Below, in pieces: positions 1-9,070 of a DNA stretch of 64,000 bases. The notes under the pieces were generated by a model, which did not search any database, was not told the DNA's origin, and worked only from the letters and a program-made list of their open reading frames with translations. Source of the stretch: Chloroflexota bacterium (GTDB taxonomy: Bacteria; Chloroflexota; Anaerolineae; Anaerolineales; Villigracilaceae); NCBI GenBank assembly GCA_021824575.1, contig JAKAKJ010000084.1, positions 1 to 64,000 of the forward strand. Reading direction: 5' to 3'. The stretch's first letter is position 1, and every line of letters begins with the position of its first letter. The translations under genes were made by a program, and so were the position numbers.

Positions 1-288
1 GATCTGGCTGACCTGCCGCCTGCCTTGCGGAAGATCATGCGACTGATGCTGCGGGAATTACAGTTGAGCTATCCCCAACTGACGGAAGCCATCGCGTCCC
101 TCCCGGACGCAGAGCGGATTCCGCACGATGATCTGGATGAGGCACTCGCAACATTGACCAGCCAAAGCTGGCTAATTCGGATTGGCCAGGGCGAGAAGGC
201 CATCTACAAAGTCAATCTACGAAGAAAAGCTGGCAGCACCATCGCCAGCGGAATTTGGAACACGCTGGATTCAAAATTGAAGAAATAA
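1..288 (+). CDS. C-terminal part of an unknown protein, open to the left window edge
   Basis: Frame 1 is open from base 1 (DLADLPPALRKIMRLML...) to the stop at 288, so the ORF-track TTG start at 25 is probably internal. Confidence 0.6.
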   Translation, partial: DLADLPPALRKIMRLMLRELQLSYPQLTEAIASLPDAERIPHDDLDEALATLTSQSWLIRIGQGEKAIYKVNLRRKAGSTIASGIWNTLDSKLKK

Positions 289-292
289 TCAT

Positions 293-313
293 GGGGCGGC
301 AGGATGCCGCCCC
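293..313. terminator. GC-rich hairpin between convergent genes
   Basis: GGGGCGGCA-gga-TGCCGCCCC perfect 9-bp stem between the stop at 288 and the convergent stop at 340; no clear U tract. Confidence 0.5.
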
Positions 314-339
314 TGCGATTGCCCTTGCACCTTTACAAT

Positions 340-1875
340 TTATTCTTTTGGACTGATCAATTCAAAGATGGGCATCTCCGCACTTTTGCCCTTGAGCGCA
401 ACAGATCCCAGCTTCTTTGTTTCGAAGTGGGACTGGATTGCCTCTTCGATTTTCTCGCTGACAATGATCTGATCTTTGTTGGCTTTGTTCATCAAGCGCG
501 CTGTGGTATTGACCGTATCGCCCAACACATTGAATTCGCGGCGGCCGCGCGGCTCGCCGACTTCGGCCACGAACGCCGCGCCGTGATTGATGCCGATCTG
601 GCAGGTGATCTCCGGCTGGATTCCGCCCACCGTTGGCGATTTGATCTCACGGACGATCTGTCGAATCGCGAGTGCCGCCTCTGCCGCGCGCGCAGGGTCA
701 TTCGTATGCGCGGTCGGCACGCCGAAATAAATCACGATGTCAGAACCGGAAAGGTGATAAGTGATTTTCTTGAGTACGCCGCCGCGCGCTTCGACCGCCG
801 CATTGATCAACGCGAAAGCCCGCGAAAAACTGTTCACCACTTTTAACTCTTCGCCCGGCAGCGCGCGGTCCACCATTTCGGGCAGGCCGATAAAGTTGAC
901 GAACATCACCGTCGGTTCGGGAAAATCCGGCGGGATGTGCCGTTCGGCAGCGCTTTCGACGAGCAGGTTCAACACAGGTGCCGGGATGAAACTGGCAAGC
1001 GGCTCGATGGAATTCAACATTTCTTCGATCTCTTTGAGTAAACCCGCGACGCCGCGTTCGAACAAAACATTGCTGGCCTGCCGGCGGCGCGGCGTGATCT
1101 CATATTCGCCCAGTTGATCGCCGGTCAGATCATCCACGACCAGCATGTAGCCTTCCTTGCCCGGCTCGAAACGGAAATTGTTCTTTACGCGTTCGAAGGC
1201 TTTCAATGAAAGATTGACGCGTTCGTTCATCCCATTCGACTCGGTCAGCTTGGCTTGCTGGACGGCGGTGCCAAGTAAGACGTGTTCCATGCGGCGCGGC
1301 GTTCCGATGTCTGCGGTGAGAAAGCGTCCGGCGTGGATGCCGATCCGCATCCGAAGTTGAAGCGTGCCTTCCGGCGTTTCGATCTGCGAAAAATGCTTCA
1401 TGGCGCGCTGCATCCGAAGTCCCGCGCGAACCGCTTTGAGCGTGTCATCGCGGCGTTCCGTTTCCGGGAAAAAGGCGAAGAGTGCGTCGCCGGTAAACTC
1501 CATCAAGTCACCGCCCGATTTGCTGATGGTCTCGATCATCTCGGCAAAGTAGGCGTTGAGAACTTTCAAAAGCGAAGCGGCACCAGCCCGTCCTTGCGAG
1601 GCATTGGCTTCCATGAGACGGGTGAAACCGGCAAGATCGGTGAACATCAATGTGCCGCGCTGCCATTCATAGCGAACTTCCCCCGGGCGCGGCGCGCTCT
1701 CGGAAATGAGCCGGGAAGTGTAATCATGCAAAATACGCTGAAGAGTCCGCAGATGCTCGAAGACTCGTTCGAGCATTGTCGGTGAAGGATCCACCCAAAC
1801 GGAAGCGTATAAATCGGCGGGCAGGAGAGGCCGCAAGCGAGTTTCAATGGAAGACAAAGGAGATGAAGGCAACAT
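340..1875 (-). CDS. Class III adenylate/guanylate cyclase with two cyclase homology domains
   Basis: Two CHD-like segments (LMFTDLAGFTRLMEANAS...GDALFAFF and VMFVNFIGLPEMVDRALPGEE...GDTVNTTARLMNKA). Start set at MLPSSPLSS. Confidence 0.85.
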   Translation of the reverse strand: MLPSSPLSSIETRLRPLLPADLYASVWVDPSPTMLERVFEHLRTLQRILHDYTSRLISESAPRPGEVRYEWQRGTLMFTDLAGFTRLMEANASQGRAGAASLLKVLNAYFAEMIETISKSGGDLMEFTGDALFAFFPETERRDDTLKAVRAGLRMQRAMKHFSQIETPEGTLQLRMRIGIHAGRFLTADIGTPRRMEHVLLGTAVQQAKLTESNGMNERVNLSLKAFERVKNNFRFEPGKEGYMLVVDDLTGDQLGEYEITPRRRQASNVLFERGVAGLLKEIEEMLNSIEPLASFIPAPVLNLLVESAAERHIPPDFPEPTVMFVNFIGLPEMVDRALPGEELKVVNSFSRAFALINAAVEARGGVLKKITYHLSGSDIVIYFGVPTAHTNDPARAAEAALAIRQIVREIKSPTVGGIQPEITCQIGINHGAAFVAEVGEPRGRREFNVLGDTVNTTARLMNKANKDQIIVSEKIEEAIQSHFETKKLGSVALKGKSAEMPIFELISPKE

Positions 1876-1942
1876 AGAAAAATTATACTTGATGTTACAG
1901 AAATGCCAAATAAAAACCAATTTAATTCTCTGAGGAGACGAG

Positions 1943-2773
1943 ATGAAAAACAAAATACTTTTCGTTGTAATTGTCGGTGCCATGCTTTTGTTGGCAGCCT
2001 GCGGCGGACAACCAGCCAGTAATAATCAACCACCAAGCACCAATCAACCTGTGAGCACCAATCCGCCCGCAAATTCGAGCCAGCCGACAAGTTCGGGAAG
2101 CGGAACGACCCAGGCTACGCCTCAAGCCGCGATTGGAGGCGGATCCGCCAGCGTTGTGTTTGATCCGGCGCTGGTAACGGATGCCGCCACCAAGGAAGCC
2201 ATCAGCCGCGTTTATGAAAGCCTGACGCAGATTGCAAACAACAAACCGGTTATGCTGTTGGCCGTTGACATTACGCCTTCGGAAGACAACCTGGATTATG
2301 TGGTTACGCTCCGTCCCGGAGTGACCTTCCATGATGGCTCGGTGCTCAATGCGGATGCCGTTGTGACAAACTTCAACCGCTGGTTTGATCCGAAAGATCC
2401 GCTGCATGGTTCAGGCGCGTACAGCGCGTGGGTTTCGGACTTCGGAGGTTTCAAGGGCGAAACCGATGCGAACGGCAGACCCAAATCAGAGTTCGATGGC
2501 ATCGAGAAGCAGAACGAAACAACCGTGATCTTGCACCTCAACACGCCGGATCCAAATTTGTTGACCAAATTATCTGATCCAGCCTTCTCCATTGTCAGCC
2601 CGGCGGCATTACAGGCCGCAGGCTTTGGCACGCCGAGTGGGAAGGATGGCGGCACAGGGCCGTACAAGATCGGCACATGGAACAACTCTGGCCTGACGCT
2701 CGATCCATTTTCATCCTACTGGAATGCGGCAGCCGTGCCGACCAGCAGCATGAATGTAACGCTTGGTCCGTAA
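1943..2773 (+). CDS. Extracellular solute-binding protein family 5 (peptide/nickel type), short N-terminal-half form, lipoprotein
   Basis: Lipobox LLLAACGG; SBP_bac_5-like DYVVTLRPGVTFHDGSVLNADAVVTNFNRW and GTGPYKIGTW; only 276 aa. Confidence 0.75.
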   Translation: MKNKILFVVIVGAMLLLAACGGQPASNNQPPSTNQPVSTNPPANSSQPTSSGSGTTQATPQAAIGGGSASVVFDPALVTDAATKEAISRVYESLTQIANNKPVMLLAVDITPSEDNLDYVVTLRPGVTFHDGSVLNADAVVTNFNRWFDPKDPLHGSGAYSAWVSDFGGFKGETDANGRPKSEFDGIEKQNETTVILHLNTPDPNLLTKLSDPAFSIVSPAALQAAGFGTPSGKDGGTGPYKIGTWNNSGLTLDPFSSYWNAAAVPTSSMNVTLGP

Positions 2774-2845
2774 TCAGCAAGGCACGGAATGCAGAGTCTC
2801 ATGACTTTGTGCTGAGGTCAGAACTTCAGATTCCATGATCAAAAC

Positions 2846-2879
2846 AAAAAAGAGCCGATCTCGCGAGCGGCTCTTTTTT
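2846..2879. terminator. Bidirectional rho-independent terminator
   Basis: AAAAAAGAGCCG ... CGGCTCTTTTTT inverted repeat between convergent genes. Confidence 0.9.
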
Positions 2880-2925
2880 GTTTAACAGATGACATCGTTG
2901 AACGCGTCGGATCGCCTGCAAAGAT

Positions 2926-4083
2926 TTAATGCGCTGTCCAATCGGGCTGACCGTTGTACGATGAAGTGTTGGTGAGTTGATCCACTTCGCGCGTGGAAAG
3001 CACCATCTCGTAAAGTTCCATGCCGGTGCCGTCAGCGCACGCCTGATTCTGGTTTGAAACCGGACATGCCTCGAACACAAGCCGCGTCCCGTCTGGCGAC
3101 CAAATTGGATCGCCTTTTATGTTGAGATTGACAGCCAGGCTTTTGAGCGTGCTGTCTTTTACACCAATCAAATCAATGCCAGATATTCCGCCGCGGTCCG
3201 AGCGCACCGCGATTTGCGTGCCATCCGGCGACCAGGCAGGCACACCGTTTATCCACTGGCTGTTGGTCAGACAATGAAAGTTGCTGCCATCGCGATTCAC
3301 CGCGCAGATGTTGGCGATGCTGGGCGATGTAAAAGACCGGAATGCGATCAAACTTCCATCGGGCGACCAGGCCGGGTCGGAATCAGGAGGCGCTTCATTT
3401 GTTAAACGCATAAGTCCGCTTCCGTCTGAAGAAATGAGATACAGGGCTGAGTTGACGCTTTCGCGGCTGCTCATGAAAGCAATGCTGTTTCCCACTGGCG
3501 ACCAGACCGGGTTCGTGTCGCCCGCGGGATCATCCGTCAAACGCGTCAGGCCGGAACCATCCAGGTTGACCACATAGATTTGAAGGGTGCCAGTCTGAAA
3601 AGATTCGAATGCGATTTGTCTGCCATCCGGCGACCAGGTTGGAGACGAATCGCGCCCTGGATCAGTGGTGATTCGCCTCGCGACGTTGGTGGCCGGGTCA
3701 ATTACATAAATGTCCGTATTATGATTTATGGTGGACGCATAAGCGATGAGTCTTCCATCGGGCGACCATTGCGGCGACTCTTCCTCGGAATCCCCGGTGG
3801 TCAATTGCCGTATGTCACTGCCATCTGCGTTCATCAGATAAAGCTTTTTCTTGCCGCTCTGTGCGGACACAAACACGATGTGCCCGGTCGCGGGAGGCGG
3901 CGGGGTGGGGGTCGGCCCGCTGTCAGTTGGCTTCTTCTTGTTGGCATTCGTGTTCGAATCCAGCGGCGACACACCTGCCGCGCCCGCCAGACCAGTCGCC
4001 GCGCCGCAGGAAGTCAATAACAGCGAGCTGGCGATTCCCAGGAAGAAAAGAACATGCCAAAATTTCAATTTGATTTTGTTCAT
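2926..4083 (-). CDS. TolB-like PD40 beta-propeller lipoprotein
   Basis: Repeated PxWSPDGxxIAFxS motifs; lipobox LLLTSCGA; start set at MNKIKLKFW. Confidence 0.85.
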   Translation of the reverse strand: MNKIKLKFWHVLFFLGIASSLLLTSCGAATGLAGAAGVSPLDSNTNANKKKPTDSGPTPTPPPPATGHIVFVSAQSGKKKLYLMNADGSDIRQLTTGDSEEESPQWSPDGRLIAYASTINHNTDIYVIDPATNVARRITTDPGRDSSPTWSPDGRQIAFESFQTGTLQIYVVNLDGSGLTRLTDDPAGDTNPVWSPVGNSIAFMSSRESVNSALYLISSDGSGLMRLTNEAPPDSDPAWSPDGSLIAFRSFTSPSIANICAVNRDGSNFHCLTNSQWINGVPAWSPDGTQIAVRSDRGGISGIDLIGVKDSTLKSLAVNLNIKGDPIWSPDGTRLVFEACPVSNQNQACADGTGMELYEMVLSTREVDQLTNTSSYNGQPDWTAH

Positions 4084-4282
4084 TGCTCTCCATCGCTTGA
4101 TTTGATTCATAATAAAATCAGCGTTGTCATTATACGCGTACGACAACGCCGATTGGTTTCCAGATTTGATAGCAGAGACAGGTATAAACTTTCGATGTTA
4201 ATTTGGTCGCGCAAAGTATTTGAAAGGTGTCGCCCAAAGGTCACAAAAATATCTCGTAATCGAAAGCTTTCATTCAGAACAA

Positions 4283-5182
4283 CTACTTTTCTTTTCGCTG
4301 TGAGCGCATTTGCCTGGCCTTATTCTGCAAATTCCTGAAATACTGCGTATCCGTAATTTCGGCAACCTGCGAGGCGCGATGCTGCTCGTTAATCTCGATG
4401 CGTAATTTGGCAATCTCCTCGCGCAGCTTCCTTTCGCGGATGTAACCGTCCAGCGCGGCAGAAGCCAGCAGGACCAGCGCGTCCAGCACATCGTCCGAGG
4501 CGAACGGGATAATCTTGCCGGTATCCGGGTCCTTGGCGTTGATCAATTGCAGGACGCCAATGACTTCCTTATCCTTGCCTTCCAATGGAAGCGTCAGGAA
4601 GGATTTGGAGCGATAGCCCGTATTCTTGTCGAATGCTTTCGTGCCCGAAAAGTCAAAGCCCGCGCTGGTTTCGTACGCATCACCCACGGCAACTTTCTTC
4701 CTCATCAGCGCAACGTATGTTGCAATGTTGGAGCGATTTTCCGAGCCATCTTCGTTATACAAGGACAGGGGCGGGAACGTGATCTCGTTTCCGCTGGTCC
4801 CGCCCATGTTAACGTTCAAGGACAAATTGCGGACGATCACAAAGCGCAGTGTGTTGTCTTCCAGCAGATATAACGTCCCGGCATCTGCGCCCGTTACGTT
4901 CTGGGCCTCGACCACGAGTGACTCGAGCAGACGATCGAAATCCCTTTCGGCTGACAGTGCAACGCCGACGGGGATCACCTTTCTCAAAAGCTGCAATTGT
5001 TTGTAGCGGAAGGCCACGCCGCGTCCCATTGCATCAACGACCCGCGCCAATTGACCGATATCATCGGGCCGGCCAAGCAGGTCGGCCAGGAGGGCGGAAT
5101 TGTAATCTCCCTGCTCAACTGTGTTGACAGCCTGCATGATGCGTTTCAACGGAAGCTGCTCTTTGGAATTTGAATCTGTCAT
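4283..5182 (-). CDS. GAF domain-containing sensor with C-terminal coiled-coil tail
   Basis: GAF-like region (ERDFDRLLESLVVEAQNVTGADAGTLYLLEDNTLRF...GVLQLINAKDPDTG) and tail KLRIEINEQHRASQVAEITDTQYFRNLQNKARQMRSQ. Confidence 0.8.
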   Translation of the reverse strand: MTDSNSKEQLPLKRIMQAVNTVEQGDYNSALLADLLGRPDDIGQLARVVDAMGRGVAFRYKQLQLLRKVIPVGVALSAERDFDRLLESLVVEAQNVTGADAGTLYLLEDNTLRFVIVRNLSLNVNMGGTSGNEITFPPLSLYNEDGSENRSNIATYVALMRKKVAVGDAYETSAGFDFSGTKAFDKNTGYRSKSFLTLPLEGKDKEVIGVLQLINAKDPDTGKIIPFASDDVLDALVLLASAALDGYIRERKLREEIAKLRIEINEQHRASQVAEITDTQYFRNLQNKARQMRSQRKEK

Positions 5183-5243
5183 GCGAAAGTACCATCTGCG
5201 ATCTTGTCGAAGAGATAATCAACCTTTGAAAGATTCTATCAAA

Positions 5244-5271
5244 GAATTCCCCGCCAAGAGGCGGGGAATTC
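5244..5271 (-). terminator. Hairpin downstream of the HAMP sensor gene
   Basis: GAATTCCCCGCC-aaga-GGCGGGGAATTC perfect 12-bp stem just beyond the stop at 5274. Confidence 0.65.
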
Positions 5272-5273
5272 CA

Positions 5274-6374
5274 TTATTTCTTTTCTTCTTTATTTGTAGG
5301 CGGCTGATCTTTGAAACGACTCCGCATATCCTGAACTTTCGATCGCAAATCCTGGAAGAAATCGCTGTCCACGATTTCCTGCACCTGCGTCTCCAGCTTG
5401 GAATGATCAATCATGATTTCCAGTTGGGCCACGCGTGCGCGCAAGGCTTGTTCACGGGTATGTACCTTTCCGACCATTAATTCGAACACATTGGCAAGTT
5501 TATCCACTTCATCCTGCACACGAGTGGAATATAACTTGGAGAAATCCAAGTCATAATCGCCGCCGCCGATGCGGTCTGCCAGATTGGTCAATTGCAAAAC
5601 GGGCCGCGTCACGCTGGCTGCGACCAAACCAACCACGATGATTAACAGCAGCAAGGCGCCCCCAAAAACCAGCAGCGTGCTGCGCCGCACATTATTCTGC
5701 AGTTGAATCACATTGGCCGCGCACATGTCAACGCCCACTGCGCCGACCGGCTGGTCTGCCGAGTTGTAGATCGGCGCATACCCGGAAAGCCATGTGCCCC
5801 ATTGATCAGACCAAAGCTGCGTCTCCACGCCAGGCTCCTTGACGCCAGCCAGCATCGTTGGCGAGAGACCGTCAGCCCAGGTGTAGGCTTCGCCCAATGC
5901 AGGACGGCTGGAAGGCGGTATCTGACAGTCACTCAATGTACCGGACTTGTGGCTGGTTGGGGCGGCCGTTGAACCGGGCGGAAGTGCCGCGCTGACCACA
6001 AAATGCACCCGGTCCGTTTCGCCGGGAACCTGCACATACGTATAAACCCCGGAGGCCTTCGGGTTGGTAGCCTTGACCGAACGCAGCCAATTGGCGATCT
6101 GAGTATAGGTGGCATCATCAATCTGCCCGTGCAGGAACAGGTTCGTATGTTCATCCCCATTGATCCCGGCCGCGGCGGTCTCCGCAGTGGCGAGCAGATC
6201 GCGGCGCAGGTTTTGCATCATCATGTTGGTGACGAAGTTATCCAGCCATACGTAAAGCGCGGCAAACGAAATTAGAACCAGCACAGCCAATCCGGCGATC
6301 AATTTGGTGCGGAGGCTGATGAAAACAGTGCGTTTGCCGCTTTTCTTTGTTATGGGTTCAATGGTCTCGCTCAT
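5274..6374 (-). CDS. Membrane sensor with extracytoplasmic domain, HAMP domain and C-terminal coiled-coil tail
   Basis: N-terminal TM (LIAGLAVLVLISFAALYVWL), second TM (LLVFGGALLLLIIVVGLVAASV), HAMP (TRPVLQLTNLADRIGGGDYDLDF), tail QLEIMIDHSKLETQVQEIVDSDFFQDLRSKVQDMRS. Confidence 0.8.
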   Translation of the reverse strand: MSETIEPITKKSGKRTVFISLRTKLIAGLAVLVLISFAALYVWLDNFVTNMMMQNLRRDLLATAETAAAGINGDEHTNLFLHGQIDDATYTQIANWLRSVKATNPKASGVYTYVQVPGETDRVHFVVSAALPPGSTAAPTSHKSGTLSDCQIPPSSRPALGEAYTWADGLSPTMLAGVKEPGVETQLWSDQWGTWLSGYAPIYNSADQPVGAVGVDMCAANVIQLQNNVRRSTLLVFGGALLLLIIVVGLVAASVTRPVLQLTNLADRIGGGDYDLDFSKLYSTRVQDEVDKLANVFELMVGKVHTREQALRARVAQLEIMIDHSKLETQVQEIVDSDFFQDLRSKVQDMRSRFKDQPPTNKEEKK

Positions 6375-7105
6375 ATATGGCCTCCGACAAATGATGAAAG
6401 TGCATTGCGAACAAATTCATGATCTTCTTTTAAACGATATACATCCAAGTATAACCCATGCACCAGGTCAACGATATCCAGATTGGCGCTTTTGATGCCA
6501 GCAGATGAGGGAATCAAGATCAAGTGCATGGGTCGGGGAGATTCATCTTTCAGGGCTGCCGGGTCAATGTAACTTACATCCTCGATCATGACAGGTTCCA
6601 TGAACGGAACCGGCAAAATAATGCCGCCGCATTGACGATGGAACTGCAAACGTCTCTCATCGGCCAGACGGTCTGCTTCGGATTTCGCGTCCACCGAACG
6701 CTCGACTTCGACGAGATAACCAATCGAGGCGGATTTGCCAAATTGCCGCGCGTCCAGATCGAGTTGCTCCAGTGTCTGTTTCACCAGCCATTTGCCCAGT
6801 CCCTGTCCGCGCACTTTATTTGTTAAACCGATATATGCGCCGTGACCAAAATCCCGCGTGATGATGTAGCTGAACACGCGCAGTCCAACCCATTCTTCAT
6901 TTTGCTTAACCAGCCAAACGTGATCAAACGTGTTGGGATGCGATGGATGTCTCTGCTGTGCGCAAGCGCGGATATATGGAACATAACGGTGGTCTTCAGG
7001 AAAAATCTTTAGAAAGAGTTCGCAGGCAATATCCAAAAGGGGTGAATCGGCGCCAATGACCTCATGCAGGCACGCGCCGTTTGGACCATGTTTTTCAAGC
7101 GGCAT
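6371..7105 (-). CDS. GNAT-family N-acetyltransferase-like protein
   Basis: GNAT acetyl-CoA-binding-like motif NKVRGQGLGKWLVKQTLEQ; start set at MPLEKHGPNG; overlaps the following gene start by 4 nt. Confidence 0.6.
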   Translation of the reverse strand: MPLEKHGPNGACLHEVIGADSPLLDIACELFLKIFPEDHRYVPYIRACAQQRHPSHPNTFDHVWLVKQNEEWVGLRVFSYIITRDFGHGAYIGLTNKVRGQGLGKWLVKQTLEQLDLDARQFGKSASIGYLVEVERSVDAKSEADRLADERRLQFHRQCGGIILPVPFMEPVMIEDVSYIDPAALKDESPRPMHLILIPSSAGIKSANLDIVDLVHGLYLDVYRLKEDHEFVRNALSSFVGGHI

Positions 7106-7712
7106 CCACGCGCTCCGAAACAACGGGCCAGCCCGTCCAGTGATCGGCAAAAGCGTAGAGGTCCCACCAGGCACGCGGCAACACCGGTACAAGGTCCAGC
7201 CAGACGTGCTTCATCTTTTCTGCAAACTGCGGATTCAGAAATGACAACGAGGGACAGTTCTCGCCCAACTCCCATTCCAATTCATCGCGATGATTCAGCG
7301 TGGGAAGCAGCGGGAAAGTGCGGCAGTCCAATGGATTGTGATCGTGGATGCCGCACTGCAAGTTTTCCTTCAAGAACGGACAGGGCTTGCCGAGATCCAA
7401 CATGCCGACCTCGATGGTTGTTTCGGAATCGAGTGGAATTGACCAGATGCGAAAGAGTTCAGTCGAGACGCCGGTCTTCTCGATAATGTATTCCATCTCA
7501 AAGGGAAGCAGCACCACGATGGGACTGGCGATGTCGCGAGATTGCATGTGGCGCATGCCCGCGCGCGGACAGCACCGCGCCTGGCACAATTCAAGACATT
7601 TCAAATTGCTGGACGGGATGGATTTTTCCCGTTCGAGGATCTGGTCAAAACGCTTAAACCAGTCCCTCTTGAGTTGTTCGATGTGAGCTGATTCCAAAAT
7701 GACTCCTAACAC
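7095..7712 (-). CDS. YkgJ-family cysteine cluster protein (putative metal/Fe-S binding)
   Basis: CLELCQARCCP ... GKPCPFLKENLQCGIHDHNPLDCRTFP cysteine pattern. Confidence 0.75.
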   Translation of the reverse strand: MLGVILESAHIEQLKRDWFKRFDQILEREKSIPSSNLKCLELCQARCCPRAGMRHMQSRDIASPIVVLLPFEMEYIIEKTGVSTELFRIWSIPLDSETTIEVGMLDLGKPCPFLKENLQCGIHDHNPLDCRTFPLLPTLNHRDELEWELGENCPSLSFLNPQFAEKMKHVWLDLVPVLPRAWWDLYAFADHWTGWPVVSERVDAA

Positions 7713-7717
7713 TAAAA

Positions 7718-9070
7718 TTAGAATTCAATTCCATCCAGAGCACTCTTACGGCGCGGACGTGTCAACCGCCAGCCCAGCAAACTTTGATCATAATTTTTCC
7801 GCAGGCGGATGGCAAACAAAATAGCTATCAACGAAGCTAGAATAGCCATGCCAAGATAAACGTATAGCTTCAAGTCCGGCGAGATGAAGCCGCTGGTGCT
7901 GAGGAAAAGTAAAAATCCAAGCACGAGCGAGCCAATGATAGTGGAAATATCATAAAAATAACGATCAATCATCACGGCAACACGGCCGCGGCGTTCATCA
8001 GGGACAAGGTTCTGCAGGGACTTGCGCGCCGGTTCATCCCACGATTGCTGGACGAGCCGCCCAAGATAACGGGCAATCGCCGCGCCGTAAACGCCGGGAA
8101 CAGCAATCGCCATCCCCCCGCCCAAAGCCAGGGCAATCGGCTGGATGATGAACGAACTTTTCAATCCGATCTTTTCCAGATAACGATTGGAAATAAAAGC
8201 CTGGACCAGCAGTGTGCTGATGATCAAAATAATCTTGAAACTTCCGTAAAAGGTTTGGAATTGAAGCGGATTTTTGGAGACGGCCTGGTCCACCGAAGAC
8301 AGGAAGTGATATTCGATGACTGTAAACGCCAGCCCCGTGAGCAGCATACACACTGCCAGAAAACTAAAGATTGGCACATTCTTGATGTAATCCGCGCCAA
8401 CGCTGATCGTTTGTTTAAGATCGAATGTTTTTTCGTGTGACTGGCGGGCATTCACGGTCACTCTGGAGAAGGCCATTTCGAGGATCAGCAGGCCGATCAA
8501 TAAAACCACGGCTCCGATCGGCAAAAGCGAAGGCGGATCGCCGCCGCTCCTTTGCAGAATCCAGCCGGAAAGAGCCGCGAGACCGTTTCCCAGGATCGAG
8601 CCAATGGCCGTACCCATCAGAATGACCGGATAGAGTCGTTTGGCTTCCGCGGCATTGTACAAATCGTTGACCATGGCCCAAAACGCCAGTGGAAAGATGG
8701 CATAGAATTGATCGGTCAAAATGTAGAGCAAAGTGTAAGAGAACCAATCTGGCGCGCCAATGGCAAAAACAAAACGCAAAATGATGTACAGGATGGCAAA
8801 GCCAATGGTCAGCCACTTCACCAGCTTAAGGCGCTCCATTCGGTCTACAGCCATGGCGTACATGCCTGCCGTGAAAAGGGAAATCACCATGTCCACGATC
8901 CACAACCAGACTATATTGTTTGGGCCGACCTTGCTGACAAATCCACCCGTTGCGATTACATCCGATAATTCCAGGACAAGCGTGGTCACCGCAAGCACCG
9001 CAAGGAGGGAAAAGACCAGCTTGCGCTCTTCGGGCCTGACGTTCAAAATTTGAGAATGTCCGAGGCTCAT
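7718..9070 (-). CDS. Npt1/Npt2 (ATP/ADP translocase)-like multi-TM transporter
   Basis: About 12 hydrophobic helices; FWAMVNDLYNAAEAKRLYPVILMGTAIGSILGNGLAAL resembles NTT-like MFS proteins. Confidence 0.6.
   Translation of the reverse strand: MSLGHSQILNVRPEERKLVFSLLAVLAVTTLVLELSDVIATGGFVSKVGPNNIVWLWIVDMVISLFTAGMYAMAVDRMERLKLVKWLTIGFAILYIILRFVFAIGAPDWFSYTLLYILTDQFYAIFPLAFWAMVNDLYNAAEAKRLYPVILMGTAIGSILGNGLAALSGWILQRSGGDPPSLLPIGAVVLLIGLLILEMAFSRVTVNARQSHEKTFDLKQTISVGADYIKNVPIFSFLAVCMLLTGLAFTVIEYHFLSSVDQAVSKNPLQFQTFYGSFKIILIISTLLVQAFISNRYLEKIGLKSSFIIQPIALALGGGMAIAVPGVYGAAIARYLGRLVQQSWDEPARKSLQNLVPDERRGRVAVMIDRYFYDISTIIGSLVLGFLLFLSTSGFISPDLKLYVYLGMAILASLIAILFAIRLRKNYDQSLLGWRLTRPRRKSALDGIEF

Noticed and set aside
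1282-1785. Plus-strand ORF inside the cyclase gene
   Set aside because: Antisense shadow of a cyclase with strong family motifs; same reasoning applies to the many 60-170 aa antisense ORFs in the track (e.g. 304-846, 8552-8968, 39569-39919, 42872-43579, 51358-52200).
3861-4105. Short plus-strand ORFs opposite the TolB-like gene
   Set aside because: Overlapping antisense frames of a lipoprotein signal/linker region with no independent support.
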